Assembly: GCA_029258325.1 (NCBI GenBank)
Contig: JARHZF010000065.1
Location: forward strand, 1 to 34,666
Direction: 5' to 3'
DNA from: Anaerobiospirillum sp.
GTDB lineage: Bacteria; Pseudomonadota; Gammaproteobacteria; Enterobacterales; Succinivibrionaceae
DNA length: 34,666 nt
In this document: piece after piece, positions 32,579 to 34,666 of the stretch
Layout: each line of letters opens with the position of its first letter
How positions within the stretch are numbered: the first letter of the stretch is position 1
The notes under the pieces: model-generated
Seen by the model: the letters and a program-made list of their open reading frames with translations, nothing else
The model's database searches: none
Told to the model about the DNA's origin: nothing
Translations under genes and position numbers: made by a program

Positions 32579-33220
32579 ATGACTTTAAATAAAAATACAA
32601 ATACCTCTTTTTCTAAATTTAAAGAAATTGAGGATATGAGTTTAAATGAACTTTATATAAATGCCTTAAATTTACAGCAAAATAATTTACTTCAAGATAA
32701 TGAGCTTGAAAGTTTATTTCAATCTATTTTAAATGTAACAAACAAGGTAAAAGACAAAGACAATGCTTTTGTAATAAGAGCTGCTAAATTAAGTGATGTA
32801 GATGCTCTTTATGAAATGATTAAATATTGGGCCTTAAAAGGAGAGAATTTACCAAGAAGCAAAAGTGATTTAAGACGCAATATCTTATCTTTTGTTGTTT
32901 GTGTAAAAGAGGATGTTTTAGTAGGTTGTGCATGTCTTTATGTTTATGATTCAGGTCTTGCTGAAATTAGATCTCTAAACGTCTCTACCTTTATTCAAAA
33001 ACAAGGTCAAGGCAGAGCTTTAGTTAATTTTTTATTAAAAAAAGCTTTTGATATGGATATTAAGAAAGTCTTTGTTCTTACACGTAATCCTCATTTCTTT
33101 AAGAAGGTTGGTTTTAGTGAAACTAAGATTTCAAATCTTCCTGAAAAAATCTTAAAAGATTGTGATAAGTGTACAAAGAAAGATAAATGTGATGAAGTAG
33201 CTTTTGAGTTTAATTTATAA
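32579..33220 (+). CDS. argA: GNAT-type N-acetylglutamate synthase, short form
   Basis: Acetyltransferase, 213 aa. Residues about 63-175 form a GNAT domain: VIRAAKLSDVDALYEMIKYW, the region LPRSKSDLRR, the acetyl-CoA loop FIQKQGQGRALVNFLL (139-154) and VFVLTRNPHFFKKVGFSE. The C-terminal cysteine motif (C195, C198, C204) with LPEKILKDCDKC resembles short ArgA proteins of other phyla. The amino-acid-kinase half of classical gammaproteobacterial ArgA (about 440 aa) is absent; instead there is a 60-residue helical N-terminal extension. ATG 32579 has GGAG 7 bp upstream. Its place between argB and argD, and the need for a first-step enzyme with ArgE, support the assignment. Confidence 0.8.
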   Translation: MTLNKNTNTSFSKFKEIEDMSLNELYINALNLQQNNLLQDNELESLFQSILNVTNKVKDKDNAFVIRAAKLSDVDALYEMIKYWALKGENLPRSKSDLRRNILSFVVCVKEDVLVGCACLYVYDSGLAEIRSLNVSTFIQKQGQGRALVNFLLKKAFDMDIKKVFVLTRNPHFFKKVGFSETKISNLPEKILKDCDKCTKKDKCDEVAFEFNL

Positions 33221-33231
33221 GGATTAATATT

Positions 33232-34434
33232 ATGACATATGAAATTACAAGACAGACCTTTGATGAAGTTATGATGCCTGTATATAATCCTTTTGATAAA
33301 TTGATTATAAAGGGTAAAGGCTCTTATCTTTATGATAGTGATAACAATATGTATGTAGACTTTACAGCTGGAATTGCTGTAAATTCATTAGGACATAAAA
33401 ATAAAAAAGTCATAAAGATAATAAAAAAGCAAAGTAAAAAGCTTATACATGTAAGTAATGTTTTTACTAATAAACAAACTTTAAAATTAGGAAAAAGCCT
33501 TACAATGCTTACTGATTTTAACAAAGTATTTTTTGTAAATTCAGGTACAGAGGCAAATGAAGCAGCTTTAAAACTAGCAAGACGTTATGCTTTTGATAAT
33601 TTTGGTAAAGATAAAACTGAGATTATATCTTTTAATAAAAGCTTTCATGGTAGAACCTTTTTCTCTGTATGTGTAGGTGGACAATCTAAGTATTCAGATG
33701 GTTTTGGACCTAAAGTATCTTGTATAACTCATCTTGATTTTAATGATATTAAGACCTTTGAAAAAACAATATCTAATAAGACTTGTGCTGTTATATTAGA
33801 GCCTATTCAAGGTGAAGGTGGTATTATTAAAGCTCACAATAGTTTTTTAGAAAAGGTAAGAGAACTTTGTAATAAATATAATGCTCTTTTAATATGTGAT
33901 GAGGTACAAACAGGTATAGGTAGAACAGCTAAGTTATTTGCATATGAACATACAAATATAGTACCTGATATTGTGACTTTGGCAAAAGGTCTTGCAGGTG
34001 GTTTACCTATAGGTGCTGTCCTAACTCATGATAACATAGCAAAGCATTTTACTTTAAGTTCACATGGTTCTACTTTTGGAGGTTCACCTCTATCTTGTGC
34101 TGTTGGCAATTTTGTTATAAATAAAGTAGCTAAAGATGACTTTTTAAATAAAGTGAAAGAGCGTCAAGATTTATTTTTAGATATTTTAAATTCTATAGCT
34201 AAAGAGTCTAATAAAATAGCAGATATAAGGGTATATGGTCTTTTAATTGGAATAAATTTAAAAGAAGAGTATAAAGACAAAGTGAGTTTATTTGTAAAAA
34301 AATGTGCTGAAAATGGTCTTTTATTATTAACAGCTGGAAATAATACTATACGTCTAACTCCATCTTTAAATATAAAAAAGAAAACAATTATAGAAGGTCT
34401 TAATATATTTAAAGAAATACTTTTAGAACTGTAA
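33232..34434 (+). CDS. argD: Acetylornithine aminotransferase
   Basis: Class III PLP aminotransferase, 400 aa (E. coli ArgD 406 aa). Features: YLYDSDNNMYVDFTAGIAVN, the PLP phosphate region NSGTEANEAALKLARRYA, SFHGRTFFS, PIQGEGG, LLICDEVQTGIGRTAKLFAY, the Schiff-base Lys in TLAKGLAGGLPIG (about residue 250), and GSTFGGSPLSCAVG. It converts N-acetylglutamate semialdehyde to N-acetylornithine; enteric ArgD also serves lysine synthesis. A site AAGGAT precedes ATG, 11 bp after argA. Last gene of the run. Confidence 0.94.
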   Translation: MTYEITRQTFDEVMMPVYNPFDKLIIKGKGSYLYDSDNNMYVDFTAGIAVNSLGHKNKKVIKIIKKQSKKLIHVSNVFTNKQTLKLGKSLTMLTDFNKVFFVNSGTEANEAALKLARRYAFDNFGKDKTEIISFNKSFHGRTFFSVCVGGQSKYSDGFGPKVSCITHLDFNDIKTFEKTISNKTCAVILEPIQGEGGIIKAHNSFLEKVRELCNKYNALLICDEVQTGIGRTAKLFAYEHTNIVPDIVTLAKGLAGGLPIGAVLTHDNIAKHFTLSSHGSTFGGSPLSCAVGNFVINKVAKDDFLNKVKERQDLFLDILNSIAKESNKIADIRVYGLLIGINLKEEYKDKVSLFVKKCAENGLLLLTAGNNTIRLTPSLNIKKKTIIEGLNIFKEILLEL

Positions 34435-34456
34435 TAAAACTCAGCAAAGAAGTGTT

Positions 34457-34483
34457 AATAGTAAGGCAAAATGCCTTACTATT
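34457..34483 (+). terminator. Hairpin after argD
   Basis: AATAGTAAGGCA (34457-34468) pairs exactly with TGCCTTACTATT (34472-34483) around AAA. The T-run is weak, but the position 23 bp after the stop supports termination of the arg operon. Confidence 0.7.
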
Positions 34484-34500
34484 TACAATAAATTTTAAGC

Positions 34501-34524
34501 AAAAAAAACCACTCTTATGGGTGG
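34501..34524 (-). terminator. Intrinsic terminator after 5S rRNA
   Basis: On the - strand CCACCC (34519-34524) pairs with GAGTGG (34509-34514, one G-T pair) around ATAA and runs into T8 (34501-34508). It ends the rRNA operon that enters from the right. Confidence 0.8.
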
Positions 34525-34541
34525 CTTCCTTTTTTATTCAT

Positions 34542-34660
34542 TAGCCTGGCGATGATCTACTCTCGCACAATCGTACGTTGCACTACCATCGACGTTACTG
34601 CATTTCACTTCTGTGTTCGGTATGGGAACAGGTGGGTCTACAGCACTATTGTCGCCAAGC
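34542..34660 (-). rRNA. rrf: 5S ribosomal RNA
   Basis: About 119 nt. On the - strand it starts GCTTGGCGAC and ends ATCGCCAGGC, whose termini pair as helix I. Diagnostic 5S blocks are present: CCCACCTGTTCCCATACCGA, then ACACAGAAGTGAAATGCAGT, then CGATGGTAGTGC and TGCGAGAGTAGATCATCGCC. The rest of the rRNA operon lies beyond the right edge. Confidence 0.95.
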
Positions 34661-34666
34661 AAAGTC

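Overview
The window is a chromosomal stretch of a very AT-rich bacterium. Gene content points to a gammaproteobacterium: a minCDE operon, YcgL, YciB, RlmI, GloC, MacAB, PepT, YgiW and an argE gene divergent from argCB. A low-GC family such as Succinivibrionaceae is my guess from these features; no marker in the window fixes the taxon.

Layout. 1-3.9 kb (+): the end of a peptide ABC importer operon (dppBCDF type; its binding protein would lie upstream of the window), then a small Sel1-repeat protein. 4.4-5.2 kb (-): a secreted YwqK/MORN_2-type protein. 5.2-7.2 kb: two long intergenic stretches crowded with copies of one short palindromic element, either side of yciB. 7.2-12.5 kb (-): macA-macB-pepT-rfbD, tightly spaced or overlapping, probably one transcript. 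13.2-17.4 kb (-): ygiW, an AAA_14/DUF4143 ATPase preceded by a 154-bp tandem duplication, a small exported protein and a 496-aa protein I do not recognise. 17.6-19.4 kb (+): rlmI and gloC. 19.5-22 kb (-): ycgL, an unknown 372-aa protein and two small exported helical proteins. 22.4-24.7 kb (+): minC-minD-minE, with an unusual 103-residue charged N-terminal extension on MinD. 24.7-28.5 kb: a DIP1984-family gene, a DUF805 membrane protein, a PBP1c-like enzyme whose transpeptidase active site is lost, and a small exported protein. 28.5-29.3 kb: an orphan ISL3-type DNA-binding protein and tRNA-Leu(UAA) with a consensus promoter. 29.4-34.4 kb: argE (-) divergent from argC-argB-argA(short)-argD (+), which together cover glutamate to ornithine by the linear acetylated pathway. 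The right edge holds a 5S rRNA gene (-), the tail of an rRNA operon lying outside the window.

The strongest new signal is a family of about eleven short (77-84 bp) palindromic elements confined to intergenic DNA. They have near-perfect TAGTTC..TGTGAT terminal inverted repeats. Three copies have exact 6-bp flanking duplications and several others have near-exact ones. One copy is inserted in the middle of another. This is the structure of a non-autonomous transposable element (MITE). Other points for a second look are the MinD extension, the dead-transpeptidase PBP1c-like protein, the GNAT-only ArgA inside the arg operon, and the orphan ISL3 N-terminal domain.

Limits: all calls rest on reading motifs and gene order by eye; no database search was done. 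Start codons were moved inward from the longest open frame where a ribosome-binding site, signal peptide or family length supported it.
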